Assembly (NCBI GenBank): GCA_036403235.1
Contig: DASWRI010000008.1
Location: forward strand, 1 to 23,889
DNA: 23,889 nucleotides
Origin: JBGTFE01 sp036403235
GTDB lineage: Bacteria; Acidobacteriota; Blastocatellia; Pyrinomonadales; Pyrinomonadaceae
Direction: 5' to 3'
Every line of letters begins with the position of its first letter. The stretch's first letter is position 1. Shown here in pieces: positions 7,365-14,972 of this stretch. The notes under the pieces are model-generated. The model was not told the origin of the DNA. It worked only from the letters and a program-made list of their open reading frames with translations, and did no database searches. A program made the position numbers and the translations under genes.

Positions 7365-7694
7365 TTATGAAACATGCCTTTCTTGAGTTCGGGCAAAGCT
7401 CCGCGGGCCTCTAAAAGTCGGCTTTGGTGTTCGAAACTCGATTGATGGAGCAAAAAACTCCAATGGTGCAGTTAAAAGCTCCAATGATGCAGTTAAAAGC
7501 TCCAACTTTGGCGTTCCGAGCGCCAAAGTTGGAGCAAAAAGCCGCATCAATCGAGTTAAAAGCCGCAACATTGAAGCAAAAAGCTCCATCGATGGAGTTA
7601 AAAACCTCAGCGTTGGAGCAAAAAGCCTCAACGATGGAGTAAAAAGCTGCATCGATGCCGTAAAAGGCCTCATTAGCGGCGTAGAAAGCTGCAT
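7365..7694 (-). CDS. Possible heptad-repeat protein encoded by the 21-bp array
   Basis: On the minus strand one 109-residue frame, ATG at 7694, crosses the entire array without a stop. It gives about 14 seven-residue repeats of the form L-x-L-F-A-P-(S/T), with leucine or methionine at position 1, a hydrophobic at position 3 and proline or alanine at position 6. It would follow the WYL-like gene by 21 bp on the same strand. Against it: no well-placed Shine-Dalgarno (AAGGA lies 17 bases upstream), low complexity, and a near-palindromic unit that keeps the opposite strand half open as well. I do not recognise a family. The proline in each unit argues against a classical coiled coil. Treat as uncertain. 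Confidence 0.3.
   Translation of the reverse strand: MQLSTPLMRPFTASMQLFTPSLRLFAPTLRFLTPSMELFASMLRLLTRLMRLFAPTLALGTPKLELLTASLELLTAPLEFFAPSIEFRTPKPTFRGPRSFARTQERHVS
7390..7694. repeat. Tandem array of about 13 degenerate 21-bp units
   Basis: From about 7436 to 7694 the sequence repeats every 21 bp without length change; three more decayed units may reach back to 7390. A typical unit is GGAGCAAAAAGCTCC plus a six-base spacer such as ATCGAT, so each unit is itself a mini-hairpin (5-bp stem, A-rich loop). At the centre, 12-bp arms (7499-7510 and 7518-7529; CGCCAAAGTTGG on the right) flank TTCCGAG. ACTCGATTGATG near 7435 recurs inverted near 7545. Because units are near-palindromic, both strands read as seven-residue repeats: M-E-Q-K-A-P-S-like on plus, L-R-L-F-A-P-T-like on minus. 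The plus frame is broken by stops at 7412, 7640, 7661 and 7682, all at the same position of the unit. Confidence 0.85.
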
Positions 7695-7715
7695 CGAATA
7701 GATGCTTTATTCCTT

Positions 7716-8009
7716 CTATAACCGGCAGTAAACTTCGACCATCGTTTCATCTGCAGCGTTATAACCTTCGCGCGGGCCGGAAAAAGTCTCTTCGAGCATA
7801 ATCACAAATTCCATTTTATCGACGAGAAAGCTTCGCCAGTAAGGCGCGCTGTCCGATTCGGTGTAGCCGCCGACCAGAAACGCGCTGAGAGCGTCGTTGC
7901 CCGAAGTTTTTCGCCCGAAAAGATGCGGCTCGACGATTCTCGTCAAATCGTCGTAGCTGAATTGGAGCAGTCGTTTCTTTTCTATCGCTTCGCAGATAAT
8001 TCCGTTCAT
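7716..8009 (-). CDS. Short WYL-like domain protein
   Basis: 97 residues. The opening IICEAIEKKRLLQFSYDDL, then RIVEPHLFG, and later PYWRSFLVDKM follow the pattern of short stand-alone proteins related to the WYL domain: a helix, a strand with F-x-Y, V-E-P-H, and a closing R-x-F-x-V-D-K-(I/M) strand. WYL domains bind ligands or nucleic acid and usually sit on helix-turn-helix regulators; here there is no DNA-binding domain. The tail (ETFSGPREGYN) is typical of these small proteins. The ATG lies seven bases after the stop of the dehydrogenase gene, so the two are probably cotranscribed and perhaps translationally coupled, because no Shine-Dalgarno is visible. Function unknown. Confidence 0.7.
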   Translation of the reverse strand: MNGIICEAIEKKRLLQFSYDDLTRIVEPHLFGRKTSGNDALSAFLVGGYTESDSAPYWRSFLVDKMEFVIMLEETFSGPREGYNAADETMVEVYCRL

Positions 8010-8016
8010 AATTTTT

Positions 8017-8907
8017 TTAACCGGCCGTCGTATTGCCGCCGAGCAGAGTTAAAACTTCGCCCGTGATATAGCTCGAATCGGCGTTTGATGCAAAAAACAC
8101 GTAGGCGGGCGCGATTTCTTCGGGCTGCGCCGGACGCTTCATCGGCGTATCCGCGCCGTGTTTAGCGACTTCTTTGGCAGATTTATCGACCACGTTGAGC
8201 GGCGTCCAGACCGGGCCGGGCGAGACGCAGTTGACGCGAATCTCTTTTTCGACCAGGCTCTGCGCCAGAGATTTTGTAAACGCGTGAATCGCGCCTTTGG
8301 TCGCCGAATAATCGAGCAAATCCTTGCTGCCTTCAAGTCCTGTAATCGAGCCCGTATTAACAATCGCGCTTCCCTTTTTCAAATGTTTGAGCGCGGCGCG
8401 AGCCATATAGAAATAACCGAAAATATTTGTTTGAAAAGTTTTTTCGAGCTGCGCGTCGGTGATGTCTTCGAGCGAATCCTGATGATGCTGAAAAGCGGCG
8501 TTGTTGACCAGAATGTCCAATTTGCCGAATTTCTTGACGGTCTTTTCAATCGCTTTTTTGCAAAAGTCGGATTTTTTGACATCGCCTTCGATTAACAATG
8601 CCGCGCGGCCTTCTTTTTCGATTTGCGCGGCGGTTTCGAGCGCGTCGCGTTTTTCCGCCGCGAGATAAACGATGGCGACGTCCGCGCCTTCGCGCGCAAA
8701 CAGAACCGCGACGGCGCGCCCGATGCCCGAATCGCCGCCCGTGATAATCGCCGCCTTGTCTTTTAATTTATCCGAGCCTTTATATTCGGGCGCTAAGTAT
8801 TGCGGGCGCGGCTCGATTTCGGCTTCGATGCCGGGGCGCGGTTGATGCTGCTTCGGCATCGGATTTTTTGGCCGCATTGCTTTCTGCGCGGCTGAGATTT
8901 TTTTCAT
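8017..8907 (-). CDS. SDR-family NAD(P)-dependent oxidoreductase
   Basis: 296 residues. After a charged N-terminal extension of about 48 residues rich in Pro, Lys and Glu, the classical short-chain dehydrogenase fold begins: cofactor loop TGGDSGIG (T-G-x-x-x-G-x-G), GDV, NNA, then S/Y/K catalysis with the serine in NTGSITGLEGS and Y-S-A-T-K-G-A, and a VSPGPVWTPL segment after the active site. The N-terminal extension plus TGGDSGIGRAVAVLFAREGADV is typical of the glucose/ribitol dehydrogenase-like subfamily (E. coli YghA, B. subtilis YhdF), which is often linked to general or osmotic stress. The substrate is not known from sequence. GGAGG lies 17 bases before the ATG. It probably leads an operon with the WYL-like gene. 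Cytoplasmic; no signal peptide. Confidence 0.93.
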   Translation of the reverse strand: MKKISAAQKAMRPKNPMPKQHQPRPGIEAEIEPRPQYLAPEYKGSDKLKDKAAIITGGDSGIGRAVAVLFAREGADVAIVYLAAEKRDALETAAQIEKEGRAALLIEGDVKKSDFCKKAIEKTVKKFGKLDILVNNAAFQHHQDSLEDITDAQLEKTFQTNIFGYFYMARAALKHLKKGSAIVNTGSITGLEGSKDLLDYSATKGAIHAFTKSLAQSLVEKEIRVNCVSPGPVWTPLNVVDKSAKEVAKHGADTPMKRPAQPEEIAPAYVFFASNADSSYITGEVLTLLGGNTTAG

Positions 8908-9112
8908 TGTCTTTTTTTGTTACACCTCCGGCTGTATCTTTTTTATGCAAAACGGCTTTCGTGTTCGCTTTTATTACAGCCGCTTTTTTTCGATTCTCAT
9001 CGCTCTATTTTTTCGCTTTCCGGTTGTTTCTAAAACAAAAAGAAAGGCAAATTTACAATCTGCGCTTTCCTTTTGTTGTTGCCGAAAATTATCCGTTAAA
9101 TTATACTTTAGA

Positions 9113-9307
9113 CTAGGACTTAGCGGATTTTGATTTAGCTCTTCCCGAGCCGCTCTGCTTTCCGCCGCCGTCCTGTTTATTAATCGTTGCCCACGCGCGT
9201 CTTTCCGATTCTTCTTCGGACACGCCTTTCTCCTCGTAGCCTTCCTCGATGTGCTCCGCCTGGCGCTTTTGCTTATCCGTGTATTTGTCTTTATCTCCTC
9301 TCGGCAT
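9113..9307 (-). CDS. Small charged conserved protein
   Basis: 64 residues beginning MPRGDKDKYTDKQKRQAEHI, then YEEKGVSEEESERRAWATIN, and a Lys/Ser/Gly-rich basic tail. Small proteins of this shape are widespread in soil bacteria and sometimes carry the name plasmid stabilization protein; nothing here supports that role. The N-terminal part looks helical with alternating charges; the tail is probably disordered and could bind nucleic acid. The ATG follows a strong AAGGAGGAG, which overlaps the stop codon of the preceding small gene, so the two form a tight pair. Confident as a gene because of the ribosome site and the familiar sequence; function unknown. Confidence 0.8.
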   Translation of the reverse strand: MPRGDKDKYTDKQKRQAEHIEEGYEEKGVSEEESERRAWATINKQDGGGKQSGSGRAKSKSAKS

Positions 9308-9318
9308 AGCTCTCCTCC

Positions 9319-9519
9319 TTAAAAAATCCCCGCCGCTCTCACTCTTCTGATTTTTCTTTTTTTCGAATATCTAAACTGGCGGTCGTCCTTAACTTCTTCG
9401 CATTGAGAAGTTATCTCAACCGTCTCAAAAGGCAAGTTAATTACCGAATTGATATTTTCCACATCAATCGGTGGAAGAATAATTTTACCGTCAAAAATGT
9501 TTACTTCGTTTTCAATCAT
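9319..9519 (-). CDS. Small hypothetical protein, first gene of a two-gene unit
   Basis: 66 residues from the ATG at 9519, which has AGAGG nine bases upstream; an ATG two codons earlier has only three bases of spacing. The sequence starts MIENEVNIFDGKIILPPI and ends in a strongly basic tail (SKKRKIRRVRAAG). I do not recognise it. The N-terminal half alternates hydrophobic and polar residues as in short beta strands. Its stop at 9319-9321 runs directly into the Shine-Dalgarno of the next small gene (11 bases from stop to ATG), which supports real translation and coupling. It is transcribed away from phoH. Confidence 0.5.
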   Translation of the reverse strand: MIENEVNIFDGKIILPPIDVENINSVINLPFETVEITSQCEEVKDDRQFRYSKKRKIRRVRAAGIF

Positions 9520-9643
9520 TTGCATATACCTCTCATTCGAATTTCAGAAGAGTTTCCGGCGTCCTCCGTCAAAACTGAAAATGTGCCTTATCATAGGCAA
9601 GCTTTGTGCCACTTCGGTTTTATAAAATGATACAAAAGCGGTG

Positions 9644-9670
9644 TTAACTCGGAGTTAAATTTTGTTGACA
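9644..9670 (+). promoter_or_regulatory. Palindrome and TTGACA upstream of phoH
   Basis: TTAACTC G GAGTTAA (9644-9658) is a perfect 7-bp inverted repeat with a one-base centre, the size of a dimeric repressor site. Seven bases later comes a consensus -35, TTGACA (9665-9670). The matching -10 is weak (TAGTAG or AGAATA at non-ideal spacing). A regulated promoter for phoH is the simplest reading. Confidence 0.4.
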
Positions 9671-9737
9671 GTTGAAAGGGGTTTTAGTAGCCTCAGAATA
9701 TTAAAGCTATCTTCTGAAAAAGGAATTTTTATCGCAT

Positions 9738-10715
9738 TTGAGTAATTTAAGAAAAATCGAACTTCCGCCCCAGGGTTTAAAAACGCTTTTCGGTGTCCAG
9801 GACCAAAATATCAAATATCTCGAAACACTTCTTGACGTCAGCATCGGCGCGCGCGGCAACGAGTTGATTCTCGACGGCGCTCCCGAAGATGTCGAAACCG
9901 TCGAGCAGATTTTGCTCGATTTCGGCGAGCTTATCGACGAAGGCAATTCGTTTTCCGATAAAGAGCTGCGCGACGCCTTCAAACAAATCGCCGAAGACCG
10001 CTCTTACTCCTTAAAAGATTATTTTACGCGCGCGCGTTTTAATCCTTCGGGCAAAAAACAGGTCGCGCCGAAAACCGCGACGCAGCGCCGCTATATCGAA
10101 GCGATTCAGGACGCCGATTTAACATTCGGCATCGGGCCGGCCGGAACAGGAAAAAGCTTTCTTGCCGTCGCGATGGGCGTTCAGGCGCTTTTTGCCAAAC
10201 AGGTGACGCGCATCGTTTTAACTCGCCCGGCGGTCGAAGCGGGCGAAAAGCTCGGTTTTCTGCCCGGCGATTTGCAGGACAAAGTCGACCCGTACCTGCG
10301 CCCGCTCTACGACGCGCTTTTCGATTTGGCCGACACCGAGCGCGTCACGAAAATGCTCGAAAAACGAATTATCGAAGTCGCGCCGCTGGCCTTTATGCGG
10401 GGAAGGACGATTAATGATGCTTTTATCATTCTCGACGAGGCGCAGAATACGACCGGCGAGCAGATGAAAATGTTTCTGACGCGCATCGGGTTCGGTTCGA
10501 AAGTCGTTGTCACGGGCGACATTACGCAGATTGATTTGCCGCGCGGGCAGCGCAGCGGCTTGAAGGAAGCCGAGCGCGTTTTGCAGAATATCGATGAAAT
10601 AAAATTTGTCTATTTCACAAAAAAAGATGTCGTCCGGCATCGTCTCGTGCAGTTGATTGTCGAAGCCTACGAAGGCGAATCCGATGAGCAAAATCAGGAC
10701 AAGCGCGACGAATAA
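9738..10715 (+). CDS. phoH: PhoH-family ATPase
   Basis: 325 residues, probably starting at TTG (9738); no ATG lies nearby in frame, and AAGGA is 13 bases upstream. The N-terminal 100 residues (LPPQGLKTLFGVQDQNIKYL, then GARGNELILDG) match the KH-like front part of PhoH/PhoL proteins. The ATPase domain follows: Walker A GPAGTGKS near residue 136, LTRPAVEAGEKLGFLPGDL, Walker B FIILDEAQN, TGDITQIDLP and a closing FTKKDVVRHRLVQLI. PhoH-like proteins are superfamily I helicase-related ATPases tied to RNA metabolism. Genetic linkage to ybeY, 23 bp downstream here, is a classic arrangement and supports a role in rRNA maturation or ribosome quality control. It is the first gene of a plus-strand run reaching to 14874. 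Confidence 0.95.
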   Translation: MSNLRKIELPPQGLKTLFGVQDQNIKYLETLLDVSIGARGNELILDGAPEDVETVEQILLDFGELIDEGNSFSDKELRDAFKQIAEDRSYSLKDYFTRARFNPSGKKQVAPKTATQRRYIEAIQDADLTFGIGPAGTGKSFLAVAMGVQALFAKQVTRIVLTRPAVEAGEKLGFLPGDLQDKVDPYLRPLYDALFDLADTERVTKMLEKRIIEVAPLAFMRGRTINDAFIILDEAQNTTGEQMKMFLTRIGFGSKVVVTGDITQIDLPRGQRSGLKEAERVLQNIDEIKFVYFTKKDVVRHRLVQLIVEAYEGESDEQNQDKRDE

Positions 10716-10738
10716 CGAAAATTTGTCCTTAAATTCAA

Positions 10739-11179
10739 ATGTCTGAAATTATCAATCAACAGCGCAAAATCAAATTCGACTGGCAAATCCTGCAATCTTT
10801 CGCCGAAGCGGCAATCGACAGAATCCCCGAAGCGCAAAAAAAAAGTGCCGCAATCGCCTTTGTCTCCGACCGCAAAATGCGCGAGCTGAACGTGACATTT
10901 CGCGGCAAAAATTCGACGACCGACGTTCTCTCGTTTCCCTTCGAAGCCGACGAATTTGAAAAAATGCCGGACGCCGCGGCGCGCGGATTTCTCGGCGATA
11001 TTATAATTTCCGCCGAGCAGGCCGAAAAACAATCAAAAGAAAACAATCTCGATTTTGAGACGGAAATCAAACAGTTGATTTTGCACGGCATTTTGCATCT
11101 GTGCGGCTACGACCACGAATCCGACGGCGGCGAGATGAATGCGAAAGAGCTAGAGCTTCGTGATAAACTTGGAATTTAG
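10739..11179 (+). CDS. ybeY: rRNA maturation endoribonuclease YbeY
   Basis: 146 residues, close to the family length. The zinc site H-G-x-L-H-L-x-G-Y-D-H is intact: His116, His120 and His126. Upstream are TDVLSFPF and GDIIIS, also family signatures. YbeY acts in 16S rRNA 3'-end maturation and ribosome quality control, with an RNase activity dependent on the metal. The gene follows phoH by 23 bp. Its TAG stop lies within the first unit of a heptamer repeat array (11177 onward), so the array either arrived exactly at the gene end or has extended into it. No strong Shine-Dalgarno is seen, so coupling to phoH is likely. Confidence 0.96.
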   Translation: MSEIINQQRKIKFDWQILQSFAEAAIDRIPEAQKKSAAIAFVSDRKMRELNVTFRGKNSTTDVLSFPFEADEFEKMPDAAARGFLGDIIISAEQAEKQSKENNLDFETEIKQLILHGILHLCGYDHESDGGEMNAKELELRDKLGI

Positions 11180-11283
11180 TTATTAGTCCTTTGTCATTAG
11201 TCAGTTGTTAGTTGAATTTAATTTGAGAACGTAAATAAAATTCAACCGGCAACCGGCAACGGACGAGGGACAACGGACAAACG
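11177..11283. repeat. Heptamer-phased imperfect inverted repeat between ybeY and zwf
   Basis: Left of centre, GT recurs exactly every 7 bp (G at 11179, 11186, 11193, 11200, 11207) in units such as TTAGTCA, TTTGTCA and GTTGTTA. Right of centre, six units such as CGGCAAC and GGACAAC recur with the same register (11243, 11250, 11257, 11264, 11271, 11278). GTTGAATTT and AAATTCAAC close the inside of the fold. Many of the mismatches between arms would be G-U pairs in RNA. The array spans the whole intergenic gap, from the ybeY stop to three bases before the zwf ATG. Confidence 0.8.
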
Positions 11284-11285
11284 AA

Positions 11286-12797
11286 ATGAACGATATAGAA
11301 AAAACAGCCGAACCCTGCGTGATGGTGATTTTCGGCGCGACCGGCGACTTGACCAAACGAAAACTTTTTCCCGCGCTTTATAATCTGGCGAAGGAAAAAT
11401 TTCTGCCCGAAAATTTTGCGATTATCGGCGTCGGGCGGCAGGAAATCGAGACGAAGGAATTTCGCCAGAACATCATCGCCGATTTGAAGGAATTTCTTCC
11501 CAATTCAGTCGATAAAAAACTGCTCGACTGGTTCGAGGAGCGCACATATTACACGGGCGGCGATTTTGACGACGACAAGCGGCTTTTTTCCGATTTAAAG
11601 AAACTGCTCGGCGACGTTTGCGAAACTCATAATATTCCCGAAAATTTCTTTTTTTATCTCGCCACGCCGCCGCAGCTGTTCGCCAACGTGACGCAGAAAA
11701 TTCACAAAAACGGCTTTGCCAAAGAAGAAAACGGACACTGGCGCAGATTTATTTTTGAAAAGCCTTTCGGTCACGATTTCGAATCGGCGCGAAAATTAAA
11801 CAACGCGCTTTTAAAGATTCTCGACGAGCGCCAGATTTACCGCATCGACCATTATCTCGGCAAGGAAACCGTCCAGAACATCTTGGTTTTCCGTTTCGGC
11901 AACAGCATTTTCGAGCCGATTTGGAACCGCAATTTTGTCGACCACGTGCAGATTACGGTGGCGGAAAAGCTCGGCGTCGAAACGCGCGGAAATTATTACG
12001 AAAACGCGGGCGCGCTGCGCGATATGATTCCGAATCATATTTTCCAGCTCGTCACTCTGACGGCGATGGAGCCGCCGGTTTCGTTTGAAGCCGACGCCGT
12101 GCGCGACGAGCAGGCGAAGATTTTATCGGCGATTCAGCCGTTTTCGCCCGAAGACGTTTTGCACGAAGCCGTCCGCGGTCAATACGGCGAAGGAAAAATC
12201 GACGGTAAAAAAACGGTCGCTTACCGCAGCGAGCCGAGTGTCTCGCCGCAGTCGAACACCGAGACTTACGCCGCGCTCAAGCTTTCGATTGATAACTGGC
12301 GCTGGGCCGACGTTCCGTTTTACGTGCGGACGGGAAAACGCCTGGCGGAAAAATATACGAACATCGTCGTTCAATTCAAAAAAGCGCCGTTCATGCTTTT
12401 TCGCGAGACGGGCGTCGAAAAATTGACGACCAATCGAATCGTCATACACATTCAGCCCGACGAAGGCATCACGCTTCATTTCGGCGCGAAAAAGCCCGGC
12501 CCGATTGTCAATATGGGCGCGGTCGATATGGATTTTAACTACGTCGAGCATTTCGGCGAACATATTTCGACCGGCTACGAACGGCTCCTGTTCGATTGTA
12601 TGACGGGCGACGCGACGCTTTTTCAGCGCGCCGATATGGTCGAAGCGAGCTGGAAAATCGTCTCGCCGATTCTTGATGTCTGGAACGCGATTCCGGCCCG
12701 CTCATTTCCGAACTACGAAGCCGGAAGTTTCGGCCCGGCCGATGCCGACGAGCTTCTCGGAAAAGACGGAAGAAAGTGGAAAAATACGATTGACTAG
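11286..12797 (+). CDS. zwf: Glucose-6-phosphate 1-dehydrogenase
   Basis: 503 residues. The enzyme oxidises glucose 6-phosphate to 6-phosphogluconolactone with NAD(P), opening the oxidative pentose-phosphate pathway. The Rossmann loop is GATGDL at residues 17-22 (FGATGDLTKRKLFPAL). The substrate signature RIDHYLGKE is at 186-194, with His189 for phosphate binding; the catalytic histidine is His251 in the NHIFQLVTL segment. FEKPFGHD and GNYYENAGALRDM are also family blocks. Length is normal. The ATG has no Shine-Dalgarno, because heptamer repeats run up to its doorstep. The stop TAG directly abuts the ATG of the lactonase gene, so the next two pathway steps are translationally coupled. Position after ybeY suggests membership of the phoH transcription unit. 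Confidence 0.97.
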   Translation: MNDIEKTAEPCVMVIFGATGDLTKRKLFPALYNLAKEKFLPENFAIIGVGRQEIETKEFRQNIIADLKEFLPNSVDKKLLDWFEERTYYTGGDFDDDKRLFSDLKKLLGDVCETHNIPENFFFYLATPPQLFANVTQKIHKNGFAKEENGHWRRFIFEKPFGHDFESARKLNNALLKILDERQIYRIDHYLGKETVQNILVFRFGNSIFEPIWNRNFVDHVQITVAEKLGVETRGNYYENAGALRDMIPNHIFQLVTLTAMEPPVSFEADAVRDEQAKILSAIQPFSPEDVLHEAVRGQYGEGKIDGKKTVAYRSEPSVSPQSNTETYAALKLSIDNWRWADVPFYVRTGKRLAEKYTNIVVQFKKAPFMLFRETGVEKLTTNRIVIHIQPDEGITLHFGAKKPGPIVNMGAVDMDFNYVEHFGEHISTGYERLLFDCMTGDATLFQRADMVEASWKIVSPILDVWNAIPARSFPNYEAGSFGPADADELLGKDGRKWKNTID

Positions 12798-13529
12798 ATG
12801 ATAAAAATTTTCCCCGACATAGAAGAATTAAATCATTTCGCCGCCAAAGAATTCGTTCGAATTGCAAATCAGGCAATCGACACAAGCGATTATTTCGCAG
12901 TTGCGCTGGCGGGCGGCTCGACGCCAAAATCGCTTTACAGACTTCTCGCGTCTGAAAATTTTAAAAATCAAATCGAGTGGTCGAAAGTTTTTTTCTTTTT
13001 CGGCGACGAGCGTAACGTGCCGCCCGACGACGCGGAAAGCAATTTTCGAATGGCGAACGAAAATCTTTTTAATTTGCTGCAAATTTCCGGCAATCAAATT
13101 TTTGCCTGGCACACCAATCTTCGTGACGCCGAAGAAATTGCGAAAGCTTATGAAGCGGTGATAAAGGAATTTTTCGCTTTAGCCGAAAATGAATTTCCGC
13201 GTTTTGATTTGATTTTGCTCGGAATGGGCGCGGACGGCCACACGGCTTCGCTTTTTCCATATTCGCCTGCGCTCGGCGAAATCGAAAAAATCGCCGCGGC
13301 AAACCCGGTTGCGAAATTTGGAACAAATCGTCTGACTTTCACTTATCCGACAATCGACAACGCGGCGAACGTTATGTTTCTCGTCGGCGGCGCGGAAAAG
13401 GCCGAAGCGCTGCGCGAAGTGCTTGAGGGCGATTTTCAGCCCGGCAAATTCCCTTCTCAAAACGTGAAGCCGCACGACGGCAATCTGCTCTGGCTGGTTG
13501 ACCGCAAAGCCGCGCGACTCTTGCAATAA
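12798..13529 (+). CDS. pgl: 6-phosphogluconolactonase
   Basis: 243 residues, the usual size for the bacterial SOL/DevB family. It hydrolyses 6-phosphogluconolactone, the product of the preceding gene. Motifs: LAGGSTPKSLYRLL near the N-terminus, FFGDERNVPPDDAESNFRM (phosphate and active-site region), and LGMGADGHTASLFP. The ATG follows the zwf stop with zero spacing, which implies reinitiation by ribosomes leaving zwf. No 6-phosphogluconate dehydrogenase gene is present in the window. Cytoplasmic, no signal peptide. Confidence 0.96.
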   Translation: MIKIFPDIEELNHFAAKEFVRIANQAIDTSDYFAVALAGGSTPKSLYRLLASENFKNQIEWSKVFFFFGDERNVPPDDAESNFRMANENLFNLLQISGNQIFAWHTNLRDAEEIAKAYEAVIKEFFALAENEFPRFDLILLGMGADGHTASLFPYSPALGEIEKIAAANPVAKFGTNRLTFTYPTIDNAANVMFLVGGAEKAEALREVLEGDFQPGKFPSQNVKPHDGNLLWLVDRKAARLLQ

Positions 13530-13557
13530 GCAAAACATTAATTCTACTATTAACCCA

Positions 13558-14874
13558 ATGGAAATTGAGATAGTCATCGCCGTTTTGATACTTTTTGCCC
13601 TGACCTTTCTGGCGACGATTGACATGGCTTTTTCGCAGCTGAGCGACGTTACCCTGCGGCGTCTGACGAGCGACACCGAAGAAGATGCGCGCGTCAACAC
13701 GCCGTTTATGCGCGAGATTCTGACCGACCGGCCGCGTTTCCGGTTTGCGCTTTCGGCGTCGATTCAGATTATTTTGATTGTATTTTCGATTCTGGTCGCG
13801 CTGATTGTTTATAATTTTTACAAAACGCCGCTCGAGCTGCTCTCGATTTCGCTTCTCGTCGCGCTCCCGCTTTCCGGCATTTTTCGCCAATTTATTCCGC
13901 GTTTTCTGACGTGGCGCAGCCCGGAAGACAAGCTTCTTTTTTTGATTCCGTTCGTGCGTCCGTTTTACAGCCTGATGTCTTTTTTCGCCGACCCGTTTTC
14001 GCGTTTTTTGCGCGAAAAGGAACAGCCGGACGAAACGACGATTCTGCCGAATCAAGCCGAAGAACGTGACGAAGACAACGACGACGCGATTCAGGCTTTA
14101 ATCGAAATGGGCGAAGCCGAAGGCATTATCGAGGAACGCGAGCGCGAGCTGATTGAGACGATGGTCGAATTCCGCGACACGCGCGCGGGCGAGATTATGA
14201 CGCCGCGCACCGAGATTTGCAGCCTGCCGATTAGTGCGACGGTTAAAGCAGCGAGAGATTTGATTATCGAGGAAAAATATTCGCGCCTGCCCGTCTATCG
14301 CGATTCGACCGACAACGTCGAAGGCGTGATTTATGTCCGCGACCTTTTGAACGCGTGGGCCGAAGACAAGGAAGACGAGACGATTGAAAGCCTTCTGCGT
14401 CCGGCGGTTTTCGTTCCCGAAACGAAATCAGTCGCCGAGCTTTTAAAAAACATGCAGTCGAGCCACATTCAGCTTGCCATCGTCATCGATGAATACGGAG
14501 GCATCGCCGGGCTCATCACGGTCGAAGACATCATCGAAGAAATCGTCGGCGAAATCGAAGACGAGGACACCGAGCAGGAAGAAATCATAGAAATTATCGA
14601 GGGCACGGACAAAAGCTATTACGACGTGCTCGGCTCGACCGAAATCGACAAAATCGAAAGACTTTTCGGCACGGAAATCGAGGACGACGATTTTACGACG
14701 ATTGCCGGATTGATTACGAGCGAAGTCGGATACGTCCCGAAAGTCGGCGAAACGCTCGAATGTCGCGGCCTTTCGGTCGAAATTCTGCGCGCCGACGAAA
14801 AAAAGATTCACCTGATGCGTTTGAAAAAATCGCTCACCGACGAAGAAATCGAAGCGCAGGAAACTTCGGCTTAA
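13558..14874 (+). CDS. CNNM/CorC-type transporter-associated membrane protein (DUF21, CBS pair, CorC domain)
   Basis: 438 residues from the ATG at 13558, 28 bp after the pgl stop; the frame is open 20 codons further up inside pgl but MEIEIVIAVLILFALTF is the proper first membrane helix. About four hydrophobic segments (near residues 4-25, 60-82, 92-112, 125-145) form the DUF21 part. An acidic cytoplasmic stretch leads to a Bateman module at about 212-335, with IMTPRTEI, SRLPVYRDSTDN and EGVIYVRDL in CBS1, and IQLAIVIDEYGG and TVEDIIEEIVGEI in CBS2. A CorC_HlyC domain ends the protein (DDFTTIAGLI ... GETLECRGL). Members are called hemolysin-like but are better linked to Mg2+/Co2+ transport. 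The phoH-ybeY-CNNM neighbourhood is common in bacteria; zwf and pgl here lie between. Gene type certain, transported ion inferred. Confidence 0.93.
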   Translation: MEIEIVIAVLILFALTFLATIDMAFSQLSDVTLRRLTSDTEEDARVNTPFMREILTDRPRFRFALSASIQIILIVFSILVALIVYNFYKTPLELLSISLLVALPLSGIFRQFIPRFLTWRSPEDKLLFLIPFVRPFYSLMSFFADPFSRFLREKEQPDETTILPNQAEERDEDNDDAIQALIEMGEAEGIIEERERELIETMVEFRDTRAGEIMTPRTEICSLPISATVKAARDLIIEEKYSRLPVYRDSTDNVEGVIYVRDLLNAWAEDKEDETIESLLRPAVFVPETKSVAELLKNMQSSHIQLAIVIDEYGGIAGLITVEDIIEEIVGEIEDEDTEQEEIIEIIEGTDKSYYDVLGSTEIDKIERLFGTEIEDDDFTTIAGLITSEVGYVPKVGETLECRGLSVEILRADEKKIHLMRLKKSLTDEEIEAQETSA

Positions 14875-14972
14875 CAATATAAAATCAACTTTCGCGGGAC
14901 AGCAACGAACCGTTCCAGATTAGCAATAAATCTTTGCGGAAAAGCACTCGGCCGAACAACCGGCAAATTTTT

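Larger units (their letters stand above)
7323..7715. other. Convergent intergenic region occupied mainly by a tandem array
   Basis: Between the HAD-like gene (plus) and the WYL-like gene (minus) lie 393 bp, about 300 of which are the 21-bp tandem array described separately. On the plus strand an ATG at 7367 follows GAGAGG, but its frame closes after 15 codons at 7412. That frame is the same as the array frame further on, which could mean a broken gene. No terminator is obvious for either flanking gene. Confidence 0.6.

Noticed and set aside
7436..7694. CRISPR array
   Set aside because: Units are contiguous 21-bp repeats with no unique 30-40 bp spacers, and no cas genes are near.
9113..9519. 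Toxin-antitoxin pair made of the two small genes
   Set aside because: Size and coupling fit, but neither protein shows a toxin or DNA-binding antitoxin motif, so the label would be unsupported.
13372..14055. Arg-rich minus frame opposite the pgl/CNNM junction
   Set aside because: Antisense to two well-identified genes; its composition is what the complement of their codons gives.
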